From contig NZ_JAFBIY010000002.1 in NCBI RefSeq assembly GCF_021531975.1, forward strand, positions 1 to 64,000: a DNA stretch of 64,000 nt, given 5' to 3'. Under the pieces are notes generated by a model. The model saw nothing but the letters and a program-made list of their open reading frames with translations, was not told the DNA's origin and ran no database searches. This document shows, in pieces, positions 44,434 through 52,017 of this stretch; the stretch's first letter is position 1, and each line of letters opens with the position of its first letter. Origin of the DNA: Faecalicatena contorta. Lineage in GTDB: Bacteria > Bacillota > Clostridia > Lachnospirales > Lachnospiraceae. The translations under genes were made by a program, and so were the position numbers.

Positions 44434-45585
44434 TTACAGCATTTCAATAAATGCAGCGATTCTTGTATTTAACTGTCCCACATCTGCCTGTGAATAATCT
44501 GTCTCCACATTGATATATGGAATTCCCTTTTCATTATTTACAAAACGACGAATAGCCAGCGTTTCCACATTGTATGTATGACATGCCTGAAGTGTCATCT
44601 CCACAACACCATCTACCTTATATTCATCAATCAACCTGCCAAGAAGCTCCAGACGGTTCGGATTTGGTGTCATAACAGAGCAGCCGATACTCAGATATCT
44701 TCTTGCAATTGCATCATAAACATCCGGATTATCCTCATCTACCATCTTGTCAATGGATTTCGCACCGGAACAGCTCTCGTATGTTACAACGATACCACCG
44801 TTATCTTCCACCGCTCTGATCACCTTCTCTGTTGCGCCGCCGATCGGGCATCCCGTAATCAGGATACGAGGTTTCTTCTCTTCCATCTTGCCTTCTGCAT
44901 ATTCTTTTTCAATCTTTTCCACAAGAGCATCCACTTCACCTGCGATCAGTGACCGGTCAAACTTGAATGTACTTCCGTATAATACCTTGAAGAGATCCTG
45001 ACCTTTGATCGGTGCCGGATCATGCTTCATCACTTCATAGAGACGCTTCAGCGCTCCTCTTGCTTCGTTATTTGTCTTTATCGCTTTACGGATATCCTCT
45101 TCTGTAATAGTTACTCCAAACTTCTCCTCCAGATATTCTTTAAAACGGATGATCTCTTTTTTCCAGAGCTTCAGCGCTTCTTCGCTCTGTGTATTGGGAA
45201 GCTCCATTACAAAAACATCTTTAAATTCTGACATGTACTCGTACATCTTTTTCTTTCCGTCACATGTTGTCTCTCCAACAACTACATCAGAAAAATAAAA
45301 GAATGGACATTTATCTGTCTTGGCAAATCCATAACTGGACTTGATAAGCGGGCACAGATTCTTTGGCAGATCCTTCTCTGCCTCTGCGATCGTCTCGTCA
45401 GATGTAGAACACAGACTTACACTTGCAGCTCCCATAGCCATAGGCAGCTCCTGCGGGAAATAGGTACAATAAGAACCGATAACCGGTACCCCTTTATCCT
45501 TTAATTGCTTTACTGCCAGAAAGGAATTCTTTCTCTGTTCTGCAAACTCCTCAAAAACCTCTGGCAAATCTTTTATTATCTCCAT
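44434..45585 (-). CDS. 2-hydroxyacyl-CoA dehydratase D-component family (double-cubane-cluster-like)
   Basis: A 383-residue protein of the HgdB/HgdC-D family, YjiM-like. Cysteines available for a cluster lie in SYCTYFP, SLCSTS, NLCPLIKSSYG, DKCPFFY, TTCDGKKKMYEY, TGCPIGG, ESCSGAK, GCSVM and ACHTYN. This pattern resembles double-cubane-cluster proteins, which carry out low-potential reductions when primed by an ATPase of the YjiL/HgdC type. No such ATPase is in the window. AAGGAGG precedes the ATG at 45585; the longer frame from 45609 includes the Shine-Dalgarno. Single-gene transcript. Confidence 0.8.
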   Translation of the reverse strand: MEIIKDLPEVFEEFAEQRKNSFLAVKQLKDKGVPVIGSYCTYFPQELPMAMGAASVSLCSTSDETIAEAEKDLPKNLCPLIKSSYGFAKTDKCPFFYFSDVVVGETTCDGKKKMYEYMSEFKDVFVMELPNTQSEEALKLWKKEIIRFKEYLEEKFGVTITEEDIRKAIKTNNEARGALKRLYEVMKHDPAPIKGQDLFKVLYGSTFKFDRSLIAGEVDALVEKIEKEYAEGKMEEKKPRILITGCPIGGATEKVIRAVEDNGGIVVTYESCSGAKSIDKMVDEDNPDVYDAIARRYLSIGCSVMTPNPNRLELLGRLIDEYKVDGVVEMTLQACHTYNVETLAIRRFVNNEKGIPYINVETDYSQADVGQLNTRIAAFIEML

Positions 45586-45702
45586 TTTTCTTCCTCCTTG
45601 CCTTCGCATAAATACCTGCTATTATCATAGCACTTATCTGCCCTGTTCAGTGATTGAAAAATATAATAATACAGTCATATTTATAGATGCTTTCTATATA
45701 TT

Positions 45703-47430
45703 TTATATATATTCCATATAAGAATCAAAAGCCGATGGGACCGGATAAACATTCATTATTTCATCTGGGTGAATAAACAGATACTCTTCTTTATTCGTCT
45801 TTTCCAGCTCATCCACCCAGATCTCATATCCGATCATATGCCACTCTACATGACTGAAAATATGCTTCGCCGCCGGAAGCTTCTTCATACGCACCGGCAT
45901 AAGCCCGATATTCTTACAATAATCCTCCGCCTCCTGTCGTTTCAGATGCCCCGGAACATTAGGAAGCTCATAAAGACCTGCAAGCAGTCCTTTATCCGGC
46001 CTTTTCACGATGGCTGTGCGGTCACTGTCACGAAATACAAAAACCGTCTTCTTCTGGACTTTCCTTTCTTTCGCCTTACTTCTTACAGGAAGTTCCTCCA
46101 CACGTCCCTCCAGCCTTGCCTTACAAAAAGAAGCTGCCGGGCACTGTTCACAACGCGGTTCGCCATTTGGCACACACACAACCGCGCCCAGTTCAATAAG
46201 GCCCTGGTTAAAGTCACTGGAAGCATCAGAAGGAATGACCTTAGAAAGCTTATCTTCCATCTGTTTTCGCGTACTTTGTTTCATAATATCACTGGCATCT
46301 CCGGTAATTCTCGCCACTACACGCAAGACATTGCCATCTGCCGCCGGATATGCCAGATCATAGGCAAAGGAACTGATGGCACCGGCGGTATAGTTGCCGA
46401 TTCCCTTAAGGGAAAGTATCTCCTCATAAGTATTGGGGAATTCTCCATGATATTCTGTCATGATCTGCTGTGCTGCTTTTTGCATATTACGCACGCGATT
46501 ATAATACCCGAGACCTTCCCACAGCTTCAGAAGCTTCTCTTCCTCTGCCTGTGCAAGAGAGCGGACATCCGGAAGTTCCTTTAAAAACCGCTCATAATAA
46601 GGCTTTACCGCTTCCACTCTCGTCTGCTGAAGCATGATCTCGGATACCCATATATGATAAGGATTCTTCGTATTACGCCACGGCAGCTCTCTTTTATTTT
46701 CCCGGTACCATCCGACCAGCGGACGTACAAGTTCATATAGCTCTGGTGTCTCCAGTACGACCGGGACTTCATCTCCTACGCAGATACTGTCCTCTGTCAC
46801 ATAACAGTCTCTTGCGATCACATGTACTCCCGCATAAGCCGCCTCACAAAGGGCGTGCGCAAATTCCGGATGCGTCCGTACATTTGGTGTAAAATACCGC
46901 ACATCCTTCATCTGCACAACAAAGAAAACATATGCCTCGTATCCCTCTTTTATCGCTTCCGAAAGTTCATGTACATGCTTTACCGCCCGCTCACTGGGCG
47001 CGTCCGGGAACCTTGCCACACCATCTTCCTCCAGAGTAACCCCCTTGATCTCAATGAGTATCTTTCTCTCCCCTGCTTCTACATAAAGGTCAATTCTGGA
47101 CTGTCCATAAGTATATTCCGGCCGGATCTTCGTAATACCCGGAATCAGATTCCCTTCCTCCAGCCATTCCTTTACAACCCGATTGGGAATCTGCGAATCC
47201 ATATTGATCATCCGGTCTCCCTTCCGTACTGCAATCAGATCCCACCGAGTCTTTCTGTCAGGATTCTCACTTTCCTGTATATAAATATCTGTCCCCGGTA
47301 CAAGAAGCTCTGCACATCTGCCGGTATTTTTCACATGTATCGTCTCTTCTTTCCCATCGATCACAGCCCGTGCGACAAATCGGTTAGGCCTGTTAAGAAA
47401 TGTAGCCTTTTTTATTCCTGCATACTTCAT
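45703..47430 (-). CDS. SfsA-MutY fusion protein
   Basis: A 575-residue protein made of two families. Residues 1-228 are SfsA-like (NRPNRFVARA, VKNTGRCAELL, YGQSRIDLYVE, EIKGVTLE, FPDAPSERAVKH), a putative sugar-fermentation stimulation protein with a nuclease-type fold. Residues 235-575 are A/G-specific adenine glycosylase MutY: WVSEIMLQQTRV (catalytic Glu), LKGIGNYTAGA helix-hairpin-helix, PAADGNVLRV (catalytic Asp), four Cys of the iron-sulfur cluster ending CEQCPAASFC, then a NUDIX-like C-terminal domain. There is no break in the frame between them. A link between SfsA and DNA repair is thereby suggested. Confidence 0.92.
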   Translation of the reverse strand: MKYAGIKKATFLNRPNRFVARAVIDGKEETIHVKNTGRCAELLVPGTDIYIQESENPDRKTRWDLIAVRKGDRMINMDSQIPNRVVKEWLEEGNLIPGITKIRPEYTYGQSRIDLYVEAGERKILIEIKGVTLEEDGVARFPDAPSERAVKHVHELSEAIKEGYEAYVFFVVQMKDVRYFTPNVRTHPEFAHALCEAAYAGVHVIARDCYVTEDSICVGDEVPVVLETPELYELVRPLVGWYRENKRELPWRNTKNPYHIWVSEIMLQQTRVEAVKPYYERFLKELPDVRSLAQAEEEKLLKLWEGLGYYNRVRNMQKAAQQIMTEYHGEFPNTYEEILSLKGIGNYTAGAISSFAYDLAYPAADGNVLRVVARITGDASDIMKQSTRKQMEDKLSKVIPSDASSDFNQGLIELGAVVCVPNGEPRCEQCPAASFCKARLEGRVEELPVRSKAKERKVQKKTVFVFRDSDRTAIVKRPDKGLLAGLYELPNVPGHLKRQEAEDYCKNIGLMPVRMKKLPAAKHIFSHVEWHMIGYEIWVDELEKTNKEEYLFIHPDEIMNVYPVPSAFDSYMEYI

Positions 47431-47463
47431 AAACTCTCCTCTATATTCAACAAAGGTCTGAGA

Positions 47464-48144
47464 TTAACTCAGACCTTCTTCTTCATTCTTTGTGCAACTC
47501 CTCTCTCCCTGCTCTGCAAGGCACGCCTGAATCGCTTCATTCAATGATAACATCTTTTCATCCAGAGTAGATACCATATCTGCACATTCCCGCAGATCGC
47601 GGCTGATATAATCCGGAGCATTTCCTTCAAACTTATAATAAATCTTGTGCTCCAGGCTTGCCCAGAAATCCATCGCAATCGTACGTATCTGTATCTCTAC
47701 CTTTGTATCTACTACACTGTCTGATAAAAATATCGGCACAGACACGAGCATATGATAACTCTTATATCCGCTTTCCTTTGGATTCTTAATATAATCCTTG
47801 ATAGAAAGAACCTTCAGATCACTCTGATTCCCGATCATCTCTGCCAGCCGGTAAATATCCGAGGTAAACGAACAGATCAGTCTTACTCCGGCAATATCAT
47901 TGACATACTTTACCATATTCTCAATCGACGTCTCATAACCATACCGCTTCAGCTTTTTAACAATACTCTCCGCCGTCTTCACTCGCGTCTTAATATGCTC
48001 TATCGGATTATACTGATGCACATGTTGGAACTCGTCGTTCAATATCTCCAGCTTCGTCCCCACTTCTTTCAACGCGGAATTATACAGAAACATAACTGTC
48101 TTCCAGCTGTCAACATCTTCATAACTCTTAATTGCTTTCTCCAT
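47464..48144 (-). CDS. Small alarmone synthetase (RelA/SpoT domain)
   Basis: A 226-residue (p)ppGpp synthetase of the RelQ/YjbM kind, with no HD hydrolase domain. Motifs: HIKTRVKTAESIVKKL near 51, NDIAGVRLICSF near 79, SGYKSYHMLV near 124 and KVEIQIRTIAMDFWASLEHK near 148. The C-terminal helix allows tetramer formation in relatives. AAAGGAGAGG precedes the ATG at 48144, which excludes the longer frame from 48201. It is located between the SfsA-MutY and cobO genes with short gaps. Confidence 0.9.
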   Translation of the reverse strand: MEKAIKSYEDVDSWKTVMFLYNSALKEVGTKLEILNDEFQHVHQYNPIEHIKTRVKTAESIVKKLKRYGYETSIENMVKYVNDIAGVRLICSFTSDIYRLAEMIGNQSDLKVLSIKDYIKNPKESGYKSYHMLVSVPIFLSDSVVDTKVEIQIRTIAMDFWASLEHKIYYKFEGNAPDYISRDLRECADMVSTLDEKMLSLNEAIQACLAEQGERSCTKNEEEGLS

Positions 48145-48236
48145 ATATATCCTCTCCTTTCTTGCCCGAAGAGTGCATTGTGTCTTATATAAGTATACCA
48201 TATAATGAAATGCTTTGTATCGGATTTCACAATTAT

Positions 48237-48761
48237 TTAATATTCGATGCCTTCTCTCGCCGACTGTCCCTGGTCAAATGGATGCTTGATCTTCTTCATC
48301 TCCGTCGCATAATCCGCCACATCTAACAGACGTTCAGACACTTCATGTCCCGTCATAATGATCTCCAGCCCTCTCGGCTTATGCAGAAGAAAGCTCATAA
48401 GCTTATCTTCATTCAAGAGCTTAAGCTGCACCACATCCAGAATCTCATCCAGAAACAACACATCAAACGGACTACAGAATTTTACGATCTCGTCCAGTGC
48501 TTTTGTATAATAATGACGAAGCTCCGCCTTCTCGTCGCTGTTCATCTGATTAAAAAACTTGACCTTATCCCTGCCCGGAAGACAGATGATCTCCGGAATC
48601 GCTTCCAGTATTTTTCTCTCAGAGGAGCTGTTATCTTTCAGAAACTGAAAAACAAGCACACGAAGTCCACTCCCGGCAGCCCGTACTGCCTGGCCTACCG
48701 CCGCAGTCGTCTTGCCTTTTCCATAACCATAATAAATGTGAATTCTTCCTGTGCCTGTCAT
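48237..48761 (-). CDS. cobO: Cob(I)alamin adenosyltransferase, CobO type
   Basis: A 174-residue enzyme that adds the adenosyl group to cobalamin or corrinoid precursors using ATP. P-loop is YGYGKGKTTAAVGQA at 11-25, later DVLFLDEILDVV near 98 and LIMTGHE-type motif IIMTGHEVSERL near 133. No cobalamin riboswitch is seen upstream and the gene is 18 bases after the PTS_EIIC_2 gene, so it seems to be a lone salvage or remodelling enzyme in this locus. Confidence 0.92.
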   Translation of the reverse strand: MTGTGRIHIYYGYGKGKTTAAVGQAVRAAGSGLRVLVFQFLKDNSSSERKILEAIPEIICLPGRDKVKFFNQMNSDEKAELRHYYTKALDEIVKFCSPFDVLFLDEILDVVQLKLLNEDKLMSFLLHKPRGLEIIMTGHEVSERLLDVADYATEMKKIKHPFDQGQSAREGIEY

Positions 48762-48779
48762 ACGTTTCCTCCTGTTCTA

Positions 48780-49844
48780 TTACAAATCCAGTTTCATATC
48801 ACCGAACTTGATCCAGCCCTTCTTACGCATGAATTCAGATACAATTAATGTTACTGCTGCCGGCAATATGATCTGGATAACAAGTATCTTAACCAGAACG
48901 ACCATTGCCGCTTCTGTCTGAATCATTGTCTGCCATGTCATGATCTGACCGACCAGTCCTGCAGTTCCCATACCTGAACCTGTAGCATTACTTGTCATAT
49001 GTAATACCATCGTTCCCACAGGTCCCAGAACTGCACTGGAAATAATGGCAGGAAGCCAGATAATCGGTTTTCTTACAATATTCGGTACCTGCAGCATGGA
49101 TGTTCCGATTCCCTGCGCAAGCAGACCGCCAATTTTATTTTCTCTATAACTTGCTACTGCAAAGCCTACCATGTTACAGCAGCATCCAACAGTTGCCGCA
49201 CCTGCAGCAAGTCCGGACAGATTCAGGATAATTCCCAGTGCTGCCGAACTGATCGGAAGCGTCAGTATCATACCCATCAGAACAGATACGACAATTCCCA
49301 TAAGGAATGGCTGCTGTTCCGTTCCCCAGTTAATGATAGAACCAAGCCATGCCATAAATCCGGAAATCGGAGGTCCAAACAAAAGACCCACTGCAGAGCC
49401 CGCTCCTATGGTAACAATCGGTGTTACCAGAATATCTACTTTCGTGCGTCCGGACACAAGATGTCCACATACAATCGCCACATAGGCAGCGATAAACGCA
49501 CCAAGCGGCTCTCCCGGCCCTGCATATACCATAGCACCATCCACAAGAACAGCTCCGGCAAGAAGCTTACTTGCAAATCCGCCGACCATACCTGCCACAC
49601 CTGCCGATACTACAACAAGGGGACTTTCCTGAAACTTATATGCAACAGCCACACCAATACCCGCACCGGTCAGAGATGCTGCTACTTTTCCAAGAACAAA
49701 TATCATATCTCCCACTGATCCTCCAATCAGTGTTCCGATCTGCTGAATAATTGTTCCAATAATTAAAGTTGCAAATAATCCTTGTGCCATTGCGCTCAGA
49801 CCATCAATAAATATACGGTCCAGCGCCTTTTTTAATCTTTCCAT
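48780..49844 (-). CDS. PTS_EIIC_2-type membrane protein
   Basis: A 354-residue protein with about nine or ten hydrophobic segments, rich in Gly and Ala, of the PTS_EIIC_2 (DUF) family (GAVLVDGAMVYAGPGEPLGA near 97, LTLPISSAALGIILNLSGL near 193). Family members occur without EIIA or EIIB proteins and no PTS phosphorylation motif is seen, so phosphotransferase function is doubtful. Start ATG at 49844 with GGAGAG upstream. Promoter and repeated operator-like motifs lie before it. Followed by cobO. Substrate unknown. Confidence 0.82.
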   Translation of the reverse strand: MERLKKALDRIFIDGLSAMAQGLFATLIIGTIIQQIGTLIGGSVGDMIFVLGKVAASLTGAGIGVAVAYKFQESPLVVVSAGVAGMVGGFASKLLAGAVLVDGAMVYAGPGEPLGAFIAAYVAIVCGHLVSGRTKVDILVTPIVTIGAGSAVGLLFGPPISGFMAWLGSIINWGTEQQPFLMGIVVSVLMGMILTLPISSAALGIILNLSGLAAGAATVGCCCNMVGFAVASYRENKIGGLLAQGIGTSMLQVPNIVRKPIIWLPAIISSAVLGPVGTMVLHMTSNATGSGMGTAGLVGQIMTWQTMIQTEAAMVVLVKILVIQIILPAAVTLIVSEFMRKKGWIKFGDMKLDL

Positions 49845-49861
49845 CTTCTCTCTCCTTAAGT

Positions 49862-49874
49862 GTTTACTGTAAAC
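49862..49874. promoter_or_regulatory. Operator-like palindrome upstream of PTS_EIIC_2 gene
   Basis: GTTTACTGTAAAC is a perfect 13-base palindrome 18 bases before the start codon. On the minus strand ACAGTAAACA here and ACAGTAGACA 24 bases upstream form a direct repeat, suggesting a repressor site. Confidence 0.5.
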
Positions 49875-49908
49875 TTATGTGTAATGTCTACTGTCTTTAC
49901 ACTCGGAG

Positions 49909-49937
49909 ATTGTAGCATATATCACTTTTTTAATCAA
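49909..49937 (-). promoter_or_regulatory. Promoter of the PTS_EIIC_2-cobO transcript
   Basis: Minus-strand TTGATT (49932-49937) and TACAAT (49909-49914) are 17 bases apart. The -35 overlaps the 3' end of nth. Confidence 0.65.
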
Positions 49938-50581
49938 GACTTTTTATTGATGCCACGTTTTGCACAAATATCATTTAAACAACACTTGTCACAATATGGT
50001 TGTGTCCGCGCTGTACAGACGTCTCGCCCATGATAGACAAGTCGATGGCAGAAATCACTGCCTTCTTCTGGCGGAATGATCTTCCACAGCTCCATCTCCA
50101 CTTTCTTAGGCTCCTTGATGTCTTTTACAAGCCCGATTCGGTTGCAGAGGCGGATACAATGTGTATCCGTAACAATTGCGGGTTTGCCGAACACATCCCC
50201 CATAATCAGGTTTGCGCTCTTTCTTCCCACTCCCGGTAGTTTTAAAAGAGCCTGAAAATCATCCGGCACCTTTCCATTATATTCATCTCTCAATATTTTC
50301 ATGCATGCACTGATGTCTCTTGCCTTACTTTTTCCAAGACCGCATGGTCTTACGATTTCCTCAATATCTGCCACATTCGCTTCTGCAAGCGCATTTACAT
50401 CCGGAAAGCGTGCATACAGATCCTCTACAACCACGTTTACTCTGGCATCTGTACACTGCGCTGCAAGTCGTACGCTGACAAGAAGCTTCCATGCCTGATC
50501 ATAGTCGAGTGTACACCCCGCATCCGGGTATTCTTCTTTCAGTCTTTTGATTACTTCTATTGCCAAATCTTTTTTTCTCAT
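49934..50581 (-). CDS. nth: Endonuclease III
   Basis: Base-excision repair glycosylase/AP lyase of 215 residues that removes oxidised pyrimidines. Helix-hairpin-helix LPGVGRKSANLI near 110 carries the catalytic Lys; VTDTHCIRLCNRI near 131 carries the catalytic Asp; the iron-sulfur cluster Cys are in CTARTQPYCDKCCLNDIC at 187-204 with the standard spacing. Shine-Dalgarno GAGGT before the ATG at 50581. Single gene between the PTS_EIIC_2 promoter and a possible small RNA on the other strand. Confidence 0.96.
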   Translation of the reverse strand: MRKKDLAIEVIKRLKEEYPDAGCTLDYDQAWKLLVSVRLAAQCTDARVNVVVEDLYARFPDVNALAEANVADIEEIVRPCGLGKSKARDISACMKILRDEYNGKVPDDFQALLKLPGVGRKSANLIMGDVFGKPAIVTDTHCIRLCNRIGLVKDIKEPKKVEMELWKIIPPEEGSDFCHRLVYHGRDVCTARTQPYCDKCCLNDICAKRGINKKS

Positions 50582-50707
50582 AGTTCTACCTCGCTTTCTC
50601 CTATCATATCACACTTTGTCATTTTTTCATAATCAGTTCTTAAGCGGTTCTTAAGAAATTTTCGATTTCTTTTAGGAAAACAACATACTTTGGACACATT
50701 TCCTCTT

Positions 50708-50863
50708 TATAATAAATAACAGATAGTTGAACAGGACATCAACTATCTCCCCCTCATAAAAGCCGATCATCGACAAGATGACGCGCTTTACTCTCATTCC
50801 TTTTAGATAACTATAACAACAAGAAATCAGCCATCCAAAGGACACGGATGGCTGATTTTCTTT
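50708..50863 (+). ncRNA. Candidate small RNA
   Basis: In the 292-base gap 50582-50873 the plus strand has a perfect -10 TATAAT (50708-50713) with no good -35 at normal spacing. Eight bases on begins a stem-loop (AGATAGTTGA with TCAACTATCT, 50721-50748), followed by an unpaired C-rich CTCCCCCTC able to pair with Shine-Dalgarno sequences. A strong terminator closes the unit at 50825-50863. No plus-strand gene lies within 6 kb upstream, so a terminator here needs another explanation. Predicted length is about 145 bases. Confidence 0.4.
50825..50863. terminator. Terminator between the candidate small RNA and the FliB-like gene
   Basis: AATCAGCCATCC (50825-50836) and GGATGGCTGATT (50846-50857) pair fully over 12 bases, followed on the plus strand by TTCTTTTC. 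It also ends the minus-strand gene at 50874, where the T tract is poorer (TTTCTTGTT). Confidence 0.85.
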
Positions 50864-50873
50864 TCTATTGATA

Positions 50874-52001
50874 TTATATCTGTTTTTTAGGATCCAGCAT
50901 CGTTTCCAGCATTTCCAGATTCTGATCCGAATGCTCCAGTTCTCTGGAGTAGCGATATACCAGATTCGTCACATCTTCCTGGTCATATGTACCTTCATTT
51001 TTATGCCAGATCGCCGTCAATAATTCTTCCAGCACAAATGTACTAAAGAAAGCCATTCTAACCTTCGCAAATACTCGACCGTCATACACTGCCCCACAGA
51101 AATAAGTGAACAGGAAATATACAAGAATCTGCTCTGTCTGTATCTCCCACTCCGGTCTGCTGCTTTTCCTCCACTCTGCGAATTCAAGATGCATCTTTAT
51201 ATATTCTTCTTCCGGGCAGTGATACAGTATTTCTTCTGCCTCGCAGAGAAGTCCATACCAGTCCTCCCGCAGAAGTTCCAGCTTATGCATACATGCAAAT
51301 GCATTTTTCGCATACTCTCTTCGCTGTCCGAGCGACTCCTGCCATTTTCCGGCACGTTCAGCAACATAAGTCTTCGCTCGCATCGTCTGGTATTTTTCCA
51401 GCACTTCATCGCAGGCAAACAAATGACCGCGGTCAATACGATTCTGCATATCGTGAGCAATTCCCAGCAAAAGAGCAGCTCGCGTGGCAATACTTTCCTT
51501 ACGGTTCTTAAGAATCCCAAGCATTACCTCTCTTGCATCCGCCAGCTTTGAATAAAGGAGAAGATCAAAGTCTTCGTATGTTTCTTCTCCTGGCTTCTCA
51601 TATTGCAGAAAATGAACCGGCTCCTTACGCTTCATCAAATACCTGGCCACTTCCGGACAGGATAATGAGAGTGAAATCTCGCGAACGCCTTCGAACTCTT
51701 CGATATGTCTTGGGTACAAACGGCATGTCCGGCACAGGGAATCCTCCCCCAGTGCCATATACATATCACATAGATTATTATCATTCAGGAAAGCACATCG
51801 CTTTCCCTCTGACTGCTTAATGGTACCCTCTAACCACCGAATGGAACGAAACAGCCTGCGGCGGAATGGCCCCTTCACCTTTCCATAACGAATCATCGAC
51901 CTGCGGTCAATGACGATCTGCCAACCCGCACAACAAGTATCTTCGCACTGGTCTGCTACACATTTAAACTCTTTATAATAATCTGGAATCACATATAACA
52001 T
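50874..52001 (-). CDS. Flagellin lysine-N-methylase-like protein (FliB family)
   Basis: A 375-residue protein with the Cys-rich start FKCVADQCEDTCCAGWQI (12-29), followed by CAFLNDNNLCDMY near 68 and CRTCRLYPR near 90. These residues probably bind an iron-sulfur cluster, as in radical-type or cluster-bearing FliB proteins. Family members methylate lysines of flagellin in enteric bacteria, but clostridial copies often occur without flagella. No flagellar gene is in this window, so the target is unknown. GGAGG precedes the ATG at 52001. It follows the OGG1 fusion by 16 bases. Confidence 0.85.
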   Translation of the reverse strand: MLYVIPDYYKEFKCVADQCEDTCCAGWQIVIDRRSMIRYGKVKGPFRRRLFRSIRWLEGTIKQSEGKRCAFLNDNNLCDMYMALGEDSLCRTCRLYPRHIEEFEGVREISLSLSCPEVARYLMKRKEPVHFLQYEKPGEETYEDFDLLLYSKLADAREVMLGILKNRKESIATRAALLLGIAHDMQNRIDRGHLFACDEVLEKYQTMRAKTYVAERAGKWQESLGQRREYAKNAFACMHKLELLREDWYGLLCEAEEILYHCPEEEYIKMHLEFAEWRKSSRPEWEIQTEQILVYFLFTYFCGAVYDGRVFAKVRMAFFSTFVLEELLTAIWHKNEGTYDQEDVTNLVYRYSRELEHSDQNLEMLETMLDPKKQI

Positions 52002-52017
52002 GTTCTGCCTCCATATA

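Noticed and set aside
48780-49844. A functional PTS permease
   Set aside because: Family name only; no EIIA/EIIB or phosphorylated Cys/His motif supports phosphotransfer.
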